From assembly GCA_030848705.1 (NCBI GenBank), contig CM061235.1, forward strand, positions 134,051,228 through 134,115,227: a stretch of DNA of 64,000 bases. Reading direction: 5' to 3'. Under the pieces are notes generated by a model, which saw only the letters and a program-made list of their open reading frames with translations, had not been told where the DNA came from and did not search any database. Each line of letters starts with the position of its first letter. Position 1 is the stretch's first letter. This stretch comes from Heracleum sosnowskyi. Its lineage: Eukaryota > Streptophyta > Magnoliopsida > Apiales > Apiaceae. Of this stretch, positions 10,922-21,518 are shown one piece after another. The position numbers were made by a program, and so were the translations under genes.

Positions 10922-12498
10922 ATCCCCCACAAATCCATACAGAAATGCATATCGGTCCTTATCATGACTTGTTTTTCAGAGTCGGTATCTTTCCAGGTTT
11001 GAACCCTCTCAAGTCCCCTACTTCGATGGCTACCGGATCTAGATGAAATGTTTCACCTTGAATCTTTATCCGTTTGGTGTAACCACACTCCATAGACGAC
11101 GACAAATCAAAGGCTATGGTGTTGATCTACAGCCTTGAGACGTTAATGGTCATGTCTCGATCTTGTTTGTGAAATGCTTCAAGGAATAACCATTTCCTCT
11201 AATTGCGACCACACAATTACATTCGCTTAGCTGGGCATCTCCAGAGATGTACTACTATCATCTCGTCAAATGACTTGACCCCATTCAGAGTTCAAATAAC
11301 TCTTGTTATACTGGCAGTATCAGTACCTTTTAGGATTACAGGGGATAGACTCAGATACGTGAGTATCAAAGTATATAGTAAAGGTACTACCGATTCACCC
11401 TCATAGCTTGTTATTACCATATTGAATACACTTCAAGGGATCTCCTCTCAGGTTTATTGGGTTCCCGCTGTAGATGAATCATGATGGGGTATTAGTCACA
11501 TCCCCAACCTCGACTTAAGGACTACTGCATGCTCAAGTCCTTTAGTCAAAGGATCAACTATATTATCCTGAGTTCCAACGAACTCTATGTTGAGTTTTAT
11601 TGCATACGCGGAAGCATGGATAACAATTATTTACATATAAAACTCATATATTACGCATACGATTCATGGATAAAATTTAAGAATCGAAAACTAACCTTTA
11701 AAAGCAATCCAATGATGATGAATAGAGACTCCTAGCAGCTGCTCCTCAAAGTGTGAAGCACTTTACCGGTATCCACCAAGAGATCTAGTCAATGGAGCGA
11801 GGAAGAGGTTGAGAGATAATTAGGGTTGCCTCTCTTTTTCTTTTCTTATAAAATTAGGGTTAGAGGCTTAAGGTCTATAATAGTATATTTATAGTCAAAT
11901 ATTTCAGCTGAAAATTTATCCTATAAAATATTATCATTATTAACCCTATAATTAATTAATATCATTAATCAATTAATTAATCATTAAAACTCTTTTAATA
12001 ATTAATTCTTTTTCTAAACTCTGTAGAAAATAATTCTCTCACTTAATTTTCTTAAATTAAATTATTAATTAATAATATTAAGAACACTTCTTAATTTTTT
12101 TATAATTAATTAAATCATATTTAATTGATTATAAAAAATGCTATCAAATATTTATTTCATAAATAAATAGTGACTAGCAATTATTAATTAATTCCTTCGC
12201 CATTAAATCATACTCTTTTATGGTGTGACCATGTAGGTTCAAAATTAAGCCGATAGTAGAAATAAATAATAATAAAACAATTTTATTATTATTTATATGA
12301 ATTCTTTTAATTCATTAAATACGATTAGTAAAATTAATCATATTTATTCTACATCGTGAGGGATACTTCTCGGCATATCGCGACTATCCGGATCATATGA
12401 ATTCACTGCTTAGAATACCAAGAACCTATTCAGTGAATAGTTACTGTACAATTAATTCCTTCTACCCAGCAATGTCCTGATTAAATACAAGGCATGGA
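10922..12498 (-). mobile_element. Remnant of the decayed copia element (3' side of the Sirevirus insertion)
   Basis: It comprises a polypurine tract at 10922-10930, a non-coding tail, a scrap of RNase H (about 11500-11592) and AT-rich untranslated-type sequence to 12498. It stops at the TSD ATGGA (12494-12498) and resumes at 24449 after the minus-strand Sirevirus. Most of the coding region has been lost. Several short ORFs here have no support. Confidence 0.6.
11500..11592 (-). pseudogene. C-terminal RNase H fragment of a copia polyprotein
   Basis: The minus strand encodes about 30 residues including EFVGTQDNIVDPLTKGL, the classic end of copia RNase H (consensus NxADxLTKxL). Upstream of this the sequence breaks off into unrelated DNA, so at most the last few percent of pol survives. 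It orients the remnant on the minus strand. Confidence 0.75.
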
Positions 12499-13040
12499 TG
12501 TTAGGCCGAATACACAATATAATCAAGTATGTATAAGAATAACAATCAAGAACACAAGTTTGTAAATCAACAAACTGGATTATATTAAATAATTCTCTCT
12601 TAGTGATGTTAATGAATCACAAAGAGCTACTAGGTTACAAGAATAATATTTCAATAATCGCATCCCTTCTAGGGATAACCTATCTGTGTTTATATAGTAC
12701 ACAGTTACATACAATCCATCTCTAATTGATATTCCTATAAGTTAGCGATACAATTCATATCAATTAAGGATTGCTTCAGTCTTCTATTCCGTTTCCTTAG
12801 CTGTATCAATATATTCTGCTTCTTTCCATCTTCAGAATATATTGCTTCTAGAATCTTTATCTTTGCACCGACAGCTAAGTCAACTATCACCACGTCAGAC
12901 TTTATCAAACTCTGACTGGCTTCAATGTAAACTCTTCACCCAGTCAGACTTTATCAAACTCTGACTAGCTTCTAGATAAACTCTGATATGTACCTGGTAC
13001 TTAAACACTTATGAACAAACGTCAGCAATTATATCTAACA
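12499..13040 (-). repeat. 3' LTR of the minus-strand Sirevirus
   Basis: On the plus strand it starts TGTTAGGCCGAATAC and ends ATATCTAACA. It has the same length as the partner at 23907-24448. It holds two copies of CAGACTTTATCAAACTCTGA and a TATATAG promoter-like box. Confidence 0.95.
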
Positions 13041-13052
13041 ATCTCCCCCAAC
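13041..13052 (-). other. Polypurine tract of the minus-strand Sirevirus
   Basis: The minus strand reads TTGGGGGAGAT directly before the 3' LTR. It primes plus-strand DNA synthesis. The same tract lies at 50601-50610 in the inner plus-strand copy. Confidence 0.85.
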
Positions 13053-13203
13053 TTGTGCATAATAAAAATGTACAAGTTAAACAGATAATTGATGATGTCA
13101 AAACATATAACAAATGCAGTGTTTAAAATATGTCAGAGTTTAATTTTAAAACAGAGTTTAAATTTAACTTAGAACAGAAAACATAAAAACTTACAGTCAG
13201 ACT

Positions 13204-16200
13204 TTACTGAATTTCTTGGATATCAGGCACAGTCCTGATATAATCTGACAGTAACCTTCTCTCAGCTCTTTCAAGTTCAGCTATCATAATCTCTTTCAGC
13301 TCCTTATACTCTGGATCTCCTTCACCAGTTTGATATATGGCAGCTCTCAGAGAATAGATACTGTTTTTCTTCATGTCATTCCCTAGCCGAATGTAATGAG
13401 CTTTGTCTGACTCTAGGTTGAATTCTAAAACTTTTGTTCCAAGTGCTGTTGTGAATTTGGCACTATTCCTCTTCATTTCAACAATTTTTCCACAAGCATC
13501 TCTGTACTTAGGAATATAAGCACTGGAAACATTTCCTCCAAGAAGAACTTTCGATTTCATCATTCTGTCTTTTAAAACCAGAGCAGCATTATGAGTATTT
13601 CTATTTTTGATCTTCAGGAGATATAGAACATACTCTAGCTCTTCCCATAATTTCAGACGAATATCATCTTCTCCAATTCTGTAAACTCTGCCATCAGCCA
13701 TAAAGTATAATAAAAACTCCTTCTTCAAGCCTCTGTGGTAAATCATCTGAACAGATTCTAGTTTATCAAGGTTTTCTTGAGTAACCCCAACACCAGGTTC
13801 TGCCAGTGATGTATGATCTAAAGGACTATTATTAACTCTTTTCTCTTTGTGGGAACCCAAACCAGATTTATCATAAGATTGTTTTCCAAGTACTGTTCTG
13901 GTTTGTAGAAAGTTCACCTGGCTAGGCTTCAGAGTTTCAGATAATGAGGATCTTTTGAAACCTTGGAGTGGTGAAGATAGCTGAGTTTGCACAACTTGAG
14001 CATTGTCAGAGGTTGATTTAGCTTCAAAAACTTCAACTTGAGCTTTTTCAGAGGTTGAATAATTCTTCTTTGGTAACTGTTCTTCTTCTACCAGTATACC
14101 CTTTCCTTTATCAGCATTTGTAATCACAGGCCTCCTGGTGTATTGTATACTCTGTTGAGTATTTTCTTTAATAGAAATTCCAGTTTCTTTCTTTCTAGGA
14201 GCCTTGATTTCCTTCTTCTTGTAGATTCCAGCTTCAAGATTCTTCTTGTGTTCCTCAGCAAGCATTTGCTCTTCAGCTTGGATATCTTCAATTGTAACAC
14301 CTTTTCCATGTTCTGCCATAAACACCTTAGCAGCAATCTCTTCATCAGTAGTTGGATTAGCTGAAACAGCTAAACTCTTGAGTTTTGAAGAAGATTGACC
14401 ACCATAGTTTATTCTCTTTCCAGCATTTATCTGAGCATCAGAGTTTGATCTCCTCCCTTGCCCTTGAACATTCCTTGTCCTTGGATTTTTATCTTTTGCA
14501 CCACCATCAGTAGTGTCATCTTTCCGAGTCAGAGTTTGAGAGCTCTTGCATTTGTCTTGAGATACTCTCTCCCCCTTTTTGACATCATCAGACAGCAAAA
14601 CTGATGTGAGCAATTCAATGGAATTTGCAATTTCATCCAACTTAGTTGACATTTTGACTTGATTTTCTTCAACCTTGGACAACCTGGAATCAAAAACTTT
14701 CTGATCTTTACATAAGGAAATATATAATGATTTATCCTTTTGCTGTGTAAGCTCCCTTGTTGCTAGATCATTCCTTAATCCTTCAATCACCTTGTCAGAA
14801 TCATCAAAACGATTGTTTAATGATTTGATTTGAACAATTGTTGCTTTGAGATGACTGAGAAGTTCTGGATTTGTAATCTCTTTAGATGACTTTGTGACAA
14901 ACTCTGCAGCTCTTTCATTTGAAAAGATAGTATCCTTGGATGACCAAGCAGAATAATACATATCTTGATAATGAGCATCTGTAGCATGTTGAGCAGCAAC
15001 TCTCTCAGAATTATCAACAGAGTTTGCAAAAGAATCAGCATTAGAAGAATCAGGAACATCTTCCTCAGCTTCAACTTGAGCTTCCTCACTATTAACAGAA
15101 TTTGCTACAACAACAGCATCATCTTCCAAAGAAACATTTTCTGCAGCAGTCTCAGTGTTTATCTGCTCAGCTTCATGAATCTCAGAGTTTGCAACAAACT
15201 CTGCTTCAACAGGAACATTCTCTGTTGCATCCTTGTCATCAACATCAGGATGTACAGCAACAGTTTCAGTAGTAGTAGCTTGTAAAGTCTGATCGACTTC
15301 CTCACCCTTTTCAAATTCAAAAGAAATGATTTCAGTGTGAGAAGCCATAGATTCTTCAATTTCAACAGTATTCTGATCAGCTTCCACACCTTCTGTAAAA
15401 TGTTCAGAGTTTGTAGAAATGTTTGCTTCAACTTCCATATCAAATCCTTGTGGCTCAAAAATCTCAGCCTCTGCTTCAGCATTTGCCAAGTCAGGCATAG
15501 AGGCTGCTTCAACATTTTCTGTAGCCTCCTGAACAATAATTTCAGGAGCTTCAACTGCAATCTCCTGATTTCCAGCTTCAGGAGCTTCAAATGTCTCTTC
15601 AACATTTGCTCTATCCTCTGCGGACATAGTAGCTTCATTTGCAGCTTCCTGAATCACAACATTTGAGTCGTCTTGTAATTCAGCTTCATCCAAATCATCA
15701 AAAAGATAATTTGCTACGAACTTCCTCCTCTTGACAAGTATAGCTGCTTCTTCATTGTCAGCTCTTGATCGATTTGCTCTCCTCTTTTTAGATGTACCAA
15801 CAGAGTTTGGCACAGAAGATTTTGAGATACCAACTTCAGTAGCTGGCTTAGCAATCCTTGCAGGTTTTGTACCAACATGCTTAGTCCTACCACCAGTCCG
15901 TGGTTGAACTGTAGAGGCTTCAGCATTTACTGGTTCTGATGGCTGTTGTGGTTGAGGTTGAGGGTTTAAGAACTGAAGCACTGTCTCAGGCAACAGCAAT
16001 TCACCAACACTAACCTTCTTTAAATCCTTATTAGTAAGGTCAGAGAATACCCTTTTGTGCAATTTGAAAGAGGGAATTACATCCTCCTCATCAATCTCAA
16101 CATTTGGAACACAAGCAGAGAATAAAATTTGACAAAATCTAGAAAAATAGACTACATGCCTATTCTCTGTTAACTTCTCACCTATGTTCATCAAAACAAG

Positions 16201-16755
16201 TCTAGCAAAATCATAATTACTGGCAAAGAGAAGTGAATACCCGATTTGCAGACTGTCGATTGGAATCGCATCCCAATTTGTACATTTCTTCCCGAACGCC
16301 CTTGTTATGCAATCGAAAAAGAAACTCCATTCTTTTCGTAAAAGCGGTCGCTTCAGTTGGCCTATCTTCGCCAAAGATCCAGTATACCCAATAGCTTGCA
16401 TCATTCTCTGAAGATCAGTATCACCAACACTAATGGTGTACGCGTCAGACTCTGCAAAGCCCATTGCTTCACGAACAGTTCCTGGAGTTATGACAAACTC
16501 TGTCTCCTGGAACTCAAAAACTATGGATGGGGTACCAGAAACACCACCATCATCATAGACACCAGTCTCCCAGAAAGCTTTGATCTGAGATCCATAAAGC
16601 TTTTCAGGCTCCACCAAAGCACGCCCAATTGCTGATTGCGTAAGAAATTCCTGTATCAAATGAAACGCCTCTGGTGCATTGACAGTGTTTAATGGGGCTG
16701 CATAATTATTAGGAACGAACTCTAACCCAGAAGAAACAAAAGCTGTAGTAGCCAT
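13204..16755 (-). CDS. Sirevirus 3' ORF (envelope-position ORF3), 1,183 aa, function unknown
   Basis: A long uninterrupted ORF downstream of pol, where Sireviruses carry an extra, so-called env-like gene. The name is positional: I see no signal peptide, transmembrane helix or glycoprotein pattern. Residues 1-260 are well conserved with the copy at 46918-50466 and contain GSQIKAFWETGVYDDGG. Residues of about 280-600 are acidic and low-complexity (Glu, Ala, Val, repeated NSE) with a basic KKRR cluster. About 625-725 is predicted coiled coil. Residues of about 990-1183 form a second conserved block (LDKLESV, then KVLEFNLESDKA). The ATG at 16755 matches the start of the other copy. It might be a structural or RNA-binding accessory protein, but there is no direct evidence. 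Confidence 0.8.
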   Translation of the reverse strand: MATTAFVSSGLEFVPNNYAAPLNTVNAPEAFHLIQEFLTQSAIGRALVEPEKLYGSQIKAFWETGVYDDGGVSGTPSIVFEFQETEFVITPGTVREAMGFAESDAYTISVGDTDLQRMMQAIGYTGSLAKIGQLKRPLLRKEWSFFFDCITRAFGKKCTNWDAIPIDSLQIGYSLLFASNYDFARLVLMNIGEKLTENRHVVYFSRFCQILFSACVPNVEIDEEDVIPSFKLHKRVFSDLTNKDLKKVSVGELLLPETVLQFLNPQPQPQQPSEPVNAEASTVQPRTGGRTKHVGTKPARIAKPATEVGISKSSVPNSVGTSKKRRANRSRADNEEAAILVKRRKFVANYLFDDLDEAELQDDSNVVIQEAANEATMSAEDRANVEETFEAPEAGNQEIAVEAPEIIVQEATENVEAASMPDLANAEAEAEIFEPQGFDMEVEANISTNSEHFTEGVEADQNTVEIEESMASHTEIISFEFEKGEEVDQTLQATTTETVAVHPDVDDKDATENVPVEAEFVANSEIHEAEQINTETAAENVSLEDDAVVVANSVNSEEAQVEAEEDVPDSSNADSFANSVDNSERVAAQHATDAHYQDMYYSAWSSKDTIFSNERAAEFVTKSSKEITNPELLSHLKATIVQIKSLNNRFDDSDKVIEGLRNDLATRELTQQKDKSLYISLCKDQKVFDSRLSKVEENQVKMSTKLDEIANSIELLTSVLLSDDVKKGERVSQDKCKSSQTLTRKDDTTDGGAKDKNPRTRNVQGQGRRSNSDAQINAGKRINYGGQSSSKLKSLAVSANPTTDEEIAAKVFMAEHGKGVTIEDIQAEEQMLAEEHKKNLEAGIYKKKEIKAPRKKETGISIKENTQQSIQYTRRPVITNADKGKGILVEEEQLPKKNYSTSEKAQVEVFEAKSTSDNAQVVQTQLSSPLQGFKRSSLSETLKPSQVNFLQTRTVLGKQSYDKSGLGSHKEKRVNNSPLDHTSLAEPGVGVTQENLDKLESVQMIYHRGLKKEFLLYFMADGRVYRIGEDDIRLKLWEELEYVLYLLKIKNRNTHNAALVLKDRMMKSKVLLGGNVSSAYIPKYRDACGKIVEMKRNSAKFTTALGTKVLEFNLESDKAHYIRLGNDMKKNSIYSLRAAIYQTGEGDPEYKELKEIMIAELERAERRLLSDYIRTVPDIQEIQ

Positions 16756-18166
16756 TAGTACGAATTGAGAAGAAAAATCAAAGAAACTGATTCAAAAGCT
16801 TCAAAAGAGTTTGTGTGTCGAAAAGTGTTTGTGAATATGCTTGTGTGACAATAGATGGGTGTTGGAGTAAGATGTGAAAAGTTTAGACGAAGGTGTGTGT
16901 ATTGTATAAATGTAAAATTCAAAATTAAAAACTGAACAGTTTTTAATCATTAATACACAACTGTCTTACTCCGTTAACTGTGTTAGTGGGACACGTGGCA
17001 CACATGCAATGACTATGACAGCAAGAATTGACAGTTTTCAATGCACATGCGCAGTAAAAACATCAATAATTACTACCTGTTATACTTTTCTAGGAAATTA
17101 ACCTCTCTCCTCTGTTTAAAACATTCTTGAACAACTGTCCAATCATACTCTTTTTGTATTTTCAAAACAAATGTCTTTTCTCAAAAATCATAATTTATCT
17201 GAAACAAGCAAAATTTATTTTAATCAACAGAGATTAAAATGAAATTACCTCGGCGTAGAGTACACAAATCATCAGTGTTTACCAATCCTCCTCCTTTATA
17301 AATAAACTCTTTTCACAAACTGTACAGGTGTGAGTATTTGTGTGTGAATTAGCAGAGTTTACTGAATATGAATATTTAGACCATCTCAAAGTGCATAAAA
17401 TCCACAGACTAAAGCAGTAAAAACTGATTGCCTAAACTCTCATGTATAACATAAAATCTGATTTTATATCTAAACTCTGTATACTGATATCCTTTCATTT
17501 GGATATATCTTTTATTTTTCACCCCCTTTCTATATATGTTTTCATATATATTTTTAATTAATTTTTTTTTTTATTATATTTTTCCAGTAATCAGTGGTTG
17601 GCACTAGTCACCAAAAATCAAAGATTTTAGCCGTTATTTCATACAATAAGGTCCTGGATCTTCCTAGGCACAACATGATCTCAAAGGAATTTGTGCTCTG
17701 TTTGGCATCTTTTGATTTGAGGGTGAATTATTTGCAATTTATAATCAGAGTTTAGACTTTTCATCAGTTAATACAATTAATTTATGAGAGAAAATGCAAA
17801 CATCTAATACAACTTCAGTGTATAGAATCAATAAACTAAGAGATGCTATAAATATAGAGACAGTATCATGCTGTGTAAAATTTCTGTACATTTTGTAATC
17901 AGAATTTATAATACTTAGAAGAATTCATGATTACTTACTGAAAATCATGCTTCATACATTTTTCTTCATCGGTCCATGTGTTTCAGAAAAAAAATCATAA
18001 TCAGAGTTTAACATCAGACTTTAACCGACAGAGTATGACTAACAGAGTTTAGCATCAGAGTTTACTTTCAGAGTTTATGACACTGGTACTCATAACAGTT
18101 AATACATGCAAGGAATCATGAGCATAAAAATCAAACATGTATAGTTTTTGAGTCTAACCCGTATCT
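16756..18166. other. Non-coding spacer between Sirevirus pol and ORF3
   Basis: No gene was seen. The spacer is homologous to 45564-46917 in the inner copy. It is rich in CAGAGTTT on the plus strand (AAACTCTG in the element sense), especially around 18000-18080. A polypyrimidine block lies near 17510-17580. It probably holds the promoter or splice acceptor used to express ORF3 and other cis signals. Confidence 0.6.
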
Positions 18167-21100
18167 CTAGTCGAAACCAGAGATCATTCCAAGTTCATTT
18201 ACCAATCTTGTAAAAGTAGCTTCACTCAAAGGTTTGGTGAAGATATCTGCAAGTTGTTGGTCTGTAGACACAAAATGAAGCTCAATGTTTCCTTCTTCCA
18301 CATGTTCTCTGATAAAATGATACCTTATGCTGATGTGCTTGGTCATGGAGTGCTGTACTGGATTTCCTGTCATAGCAATAGCACTTTGGTTATCACAGAA
18401 AATAGGTATTTTAGAGTACCTCAAACCATAATCCAGCAACTGATTCTTCATCCACAGAATCTGTGCACAACAGCTACCAGCAGCTATATACTCTGCTTCT
18501 GCTGTGGATGTGGAAATTGATTTCTGTTTCTTGCTGTACCAAGAAACCAATCTGTCACCTAAGAATTGACAGCTTCTACTTGTACTTTTTCTGTCTATCT
18601 TACAGCCTGCAAAATCTGCATCAGAGTAACCAATTAACTTAAACTCTGATTCTCTAGGATACCACAAACCCAAGGTTATGGTTCCTTTGAGATATTTGAA
18701 AATCCTTTTTACAGCTGTTAGATGAGGCTCTCTGGGATTTGCTTGAAATCTTGCACAAAGACATGTTGCATACATGATATCAGGTCTACTTGCAGTAAGA
18801 TACAGTAAAGACCCTATCATTCCTCTGTAGTTTGTCATATCTACTGAGGCTCCTGTGTCTGTGTCTAGCTTTGTTGCAGTAGCCATGGGAGTTGTAGCAG
18901 ATGAACTATCAAGCATACCAAATTTCTTGAGAAGATTTCTGGTATATTTTGCTTGATTGATAAAAATACCATCATCTGTTTGCTTGACCTGTAAGCCTAG
19001 AAAATAACTAAGCTCTCCCATCATGCTCATTTGATATCTTGACTGCATAAGCTTTGCAAATTTCTTACAGAGTTTGTCATTAGTAGATCCAAAAATAATA
19101 TCATCTACATAAATTTGAACTAAAAGCAAATCATCACCAGAATTGAAATAAAACAAGGTTTTATCAATTGTACCTCTTGTGAACCCACTTTCTAAAAGAA
19201 ATTGAGCAAGAGTTTCATACCATGCTCTTGGTGCTTGCTTTAGTCCATATAATGCCTTGTCAAGCCTGTAGACATAATCTGGATGCTTGGGATCTACAAA
19301 TCCTGGTGGTTGTTCAACAAACACTTCTTCTTCAAGCTTCCCATTTAAAAAAGCACTTTTCACATCCATCTGAAAGACTTTAAACTTCTTGTGTGCAGCA
19401 TAGGCCAGAAAAATTCTTATGGCCTCCAATCTTGCAACTGGAGCAAAGGTTTCATCATAGTCAATCCCTTCCTGTTGTGAATAACCTTTAGCCACAAGTC
19501 TAGCCTTGTTTCTTGTAATCACACCTTCACTGTCAGTCTTGTTTCTGAAAACCCACTTTGTACCTACAATTGATCTATTCTTTGGTCTAGGTACAAGTGT
19601 CCAGACTTCATTTCTTTCAAATTCATTTAACTCTTCTTGCATTGCTGTAATCCAATTAGCATCTTGAAGAGTTTCCTCCACCTTCTTTGGTTCTGTTTGA
19701 GACAAGAAAGCATGATACAGACACTCATTATTTGTTGCACTTCTAGTTCTCACACTAGCATCAGGATCTCCAATTATGAGATCAGGTGTGTGTGCCTGTG
19801 TCCACTTTCTTGCTGTTGGTAAGTGGTTTCTTGCATCATTATTGGATCCTCCCCCTTGATCCATGCTCTCCTGATTCATAAGTTGACTTTCTGCAGCATC
19901 TGAGGCTCCCCCTGAATTGGATGGCTCAGAGTTTGAACTGTCAGAGTTTGAATCAGTTTCCTCAACTGACTCATTTTCTGTGTCTTGTTGAGCTTCTTCA
20001 CGCTCCCCCTCAACTGGTTCTCTATGTTGTTCAATTTGAGAATTTTCAGTTTCTCCAGTATTTACCAGTAGAGGTTCAGAGTATGCTTCGTCAGAGTTTA
20101 TCAGAACCGCTTCATCAGAGTTTGTCGGTACTGCTTCATCAGAGTTTACATCATCAGAAAATAAACCTTCATTTTCAAAGCGCAGTTGATCATATTCAAT
20201 TTCATCTTCAAGTCCAGTTATTTTCTTGTCATCAAATGACACATGTATGGATTCCATGATCACTTTAGTTCTCAGATTGTAAACTCTGAATGCTTTTGTT
20301 GATAATGGATAGCCAACAAAGATTCCTTCATCAGCTTTTAACTCGAACTTGGTCAACTGTTCAGGATGAGTCTTCAACACAAAGCATTTGCATCCAAATA
20401 TATGAAAATATTTCAAATTTGGCTTCTTATTTTTCACCATCTCATATGGTGTTTTCACATGCTTGTTAATCAGTGTAGCATTTTGAGTAAAACAAGCAGT
20501 TTGAACAGCCTCTGCCCAGAAATAAGTTGGTAATTTTGCTTCTTCAAGCATAGTTCTGGCAGCTTCAATTAAAGTTCTGTTCTTTCTTTCAACTACACCA
20601 TTCTGCTGTGGAGTTCCAGGTGCAGAAAACTCTTGTTTCACTCCTCTTTCCTTGCAGAAAGCTTCCATGATTGAGTTTCTGAATTCAGTTCCATTATCAC
20701 TTCTTATAATTTTCACTTTGTGCTGTGATCCTTTGTCCAGTAGGTTTACATGATCCATCAGAGTTTGAGCAGTTTCATCCTTCTTTGATAAGAAATACAC
20801 CCATGTATATCTAGTATATTCATCAACAATTACTAGAGCATATTTCTTTCTGCCCATAGACATCACATTCACTGGTCCAAAGAGATCAACATGTAGAAGA
20901 TGATAAGGTTCCACTACTGAAGATTCAGATTTGCTCTTGAAAGATGACTTCCTTTGCTTGGCCTTTTGACAAGAATCACACAGACCATCTAAGTTTAGTA
21001 TTGACTTTGGAAGTCCCCTTACAAGATCTTTTCGTATAAGTTCATTGATGTTGTTCAAGTTTAGATGAGAGAGATTCTTATGCCATTTCCAACTCTCTTC

Positions 21101-21505
21101 ATTTGACATTCTTGCAGACAGACACACTGTTTTTCCATCAGAGTTTGTTACCAAACTTGCTTCATAAATATTGTTGCACCTGTTTCCAACTAGAACAACT
21201 TTTCCAGTAGATTTACTGATAACTTCACAGTATTCAGTATGAAAATCTACATGGTTTCCTCTGTCACAGATTTGACTCACAGATAGCAGATTATGCTTGA
21301 GTCCTGAGACTAGAGCTACATTTGTGATGATGACACTTCCAAGATTAATATTGCCATATCCCAGAGTGTGTCCTATGTTGCCATCTCCATAGGAAACCTT
21401 TGGGCCAGCCTTCTCCTCAAAATCTGATAGCAGGGCTTTATTTCCAGTCATATGTCCTGAGCATCCACTGTCCAAGATAAGTGTGCTCTCTTTTATACCC
21501 TGCAA
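18167..21505 (-). CDS. pol: Sirevirus pol polyprotein (protease, integrase, reverse transcriptase, RNase H)
   Basis: An open frame of 1,112 codons. Domains in order: aspartic protease with LDSGCSGHMTG near residues 11-21; a pre-integrase HHCC zinc finger (WHKNLSHLN...CDSCQ); the integrase core with HVDLFGP, RSDNGTEF and ERKNRTL carrying D, D and E; an acidic NSDEA-repeat linker; copia reverse transcriptase with GTKWVFRNK, QMDVKSAFLNG and catalytic YVDD at 19100-19111; RNase H with SDADFAG, ending near DIFTKPL. It enters 13 nt after the gag stop in the +1 frame. The first codon shown is TTG, so it is probably made as a Gag-Pol product rather than from its own ATG. No break was seen. Confidence 0.93.
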   Translation of the reverse strand: MQGIKESTLILDSGCSGHMTGNKALLSDFEEKAGPKVSYGDGNIGHTLGYGNINLGSVIITNVALVSGLKHNLLSVSQICDRGNHVDFHTEYCEVISKSTGKVVLVGNRCNNIYEASLVTNSDGKTVCLSARMSNEESWKWHKNLSHLNLNNINELIRKDLVRGLPKSILNLDGLCDSCQKAKQRKSSFKSKSESSVVEPYHLLHVDLFGPVNVMSMGRKKYALVIVDEYTRYTWVYFLSKKDETAQTLMDHVNLLDKGSQHKVKIIRSDNGTEFRNSIMEAFCKERGVKQEFSAPGTPQQNGVVERKNRTLIEAARTMLEEAKLPTYFWAEAVQTACFTQNATLINKHVKTPYEMVKNKKPNLKYFHIFGCKCFVLKTHPEQLTKFELKADEGIFVGYPLSTKAFRVYNLRTKVIMESIHVSFDDKKITGLEDEIEYDQLRFENEGLFSDDVNSDEAVPTNSDEAVLINSDEAYSEPLLVNTGETENSQIEQHREPVEGEREEAQQDTENESVEETDSNSDSSNSEPSNSGGASDAAESQLMNQESMDQGGGSNNDARNHLPTARKWTQAHTPDLIIGDPDASVRTRSATNNECLYHAFLSQTEPKKVEETLQDANWITAMQEELNEFERNEVWTLVPRPKNRSIVGTKWVFRNKTDSEGVITRNKARLVAKGYSQQEGIDYDETFAPVARLEAIRIFLAYAAHKKFKVFQMDVKSAFLNGKLEEEVFVEQPPGFVDPKHPDYVYRLDKALYGLKQAPRAWYETLAQFLLESGFTRGTIDKTLFYFNSGDDLLLVQIYVDDIIFGSTNDKLCKKFAKLMQSRYQMSMMGELSYFLGLQVKQTDDGIFINQAKYTRNLLKKFGMLDSSSATTPMATATKLDTDTGASVDMTNYRGMIGSLLYLTASRPDIMYATCLCARFQANPREPHLTAVKRIFKYLKGTITLGLWYPRESEFKLIGYSDADFAGCKIDRKSTSRSCQFLGDRLVSWYSKKQKSISTSTAEAEYIAAGSCCAQILWMKNQLLDYGLRYSKIPIFCDNQSAIAMTGNPVQHSMTKHISIRYHFIREHVEEGNIELHFVSTDQQLADIFTKPLSEATFTRLVNELGMISGFD

Positions 21506-21518
21506 TCACAAACAAACA

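Noticed and set aside
14817..15638. Leucine-rich ORFs antisense or out of frame in ORF3
   Set aside because: Shadows of the Glu/Ala/Val-rich ORF3 reading frame; they disappear when codon bias is considered.
13204..16755. ORF3 as a true viral envelope protein
   Set aside because: There is no signal peptide, membrane helix, cysteine-rich ectodomain or cleavage site; only its position matches the env-like label.
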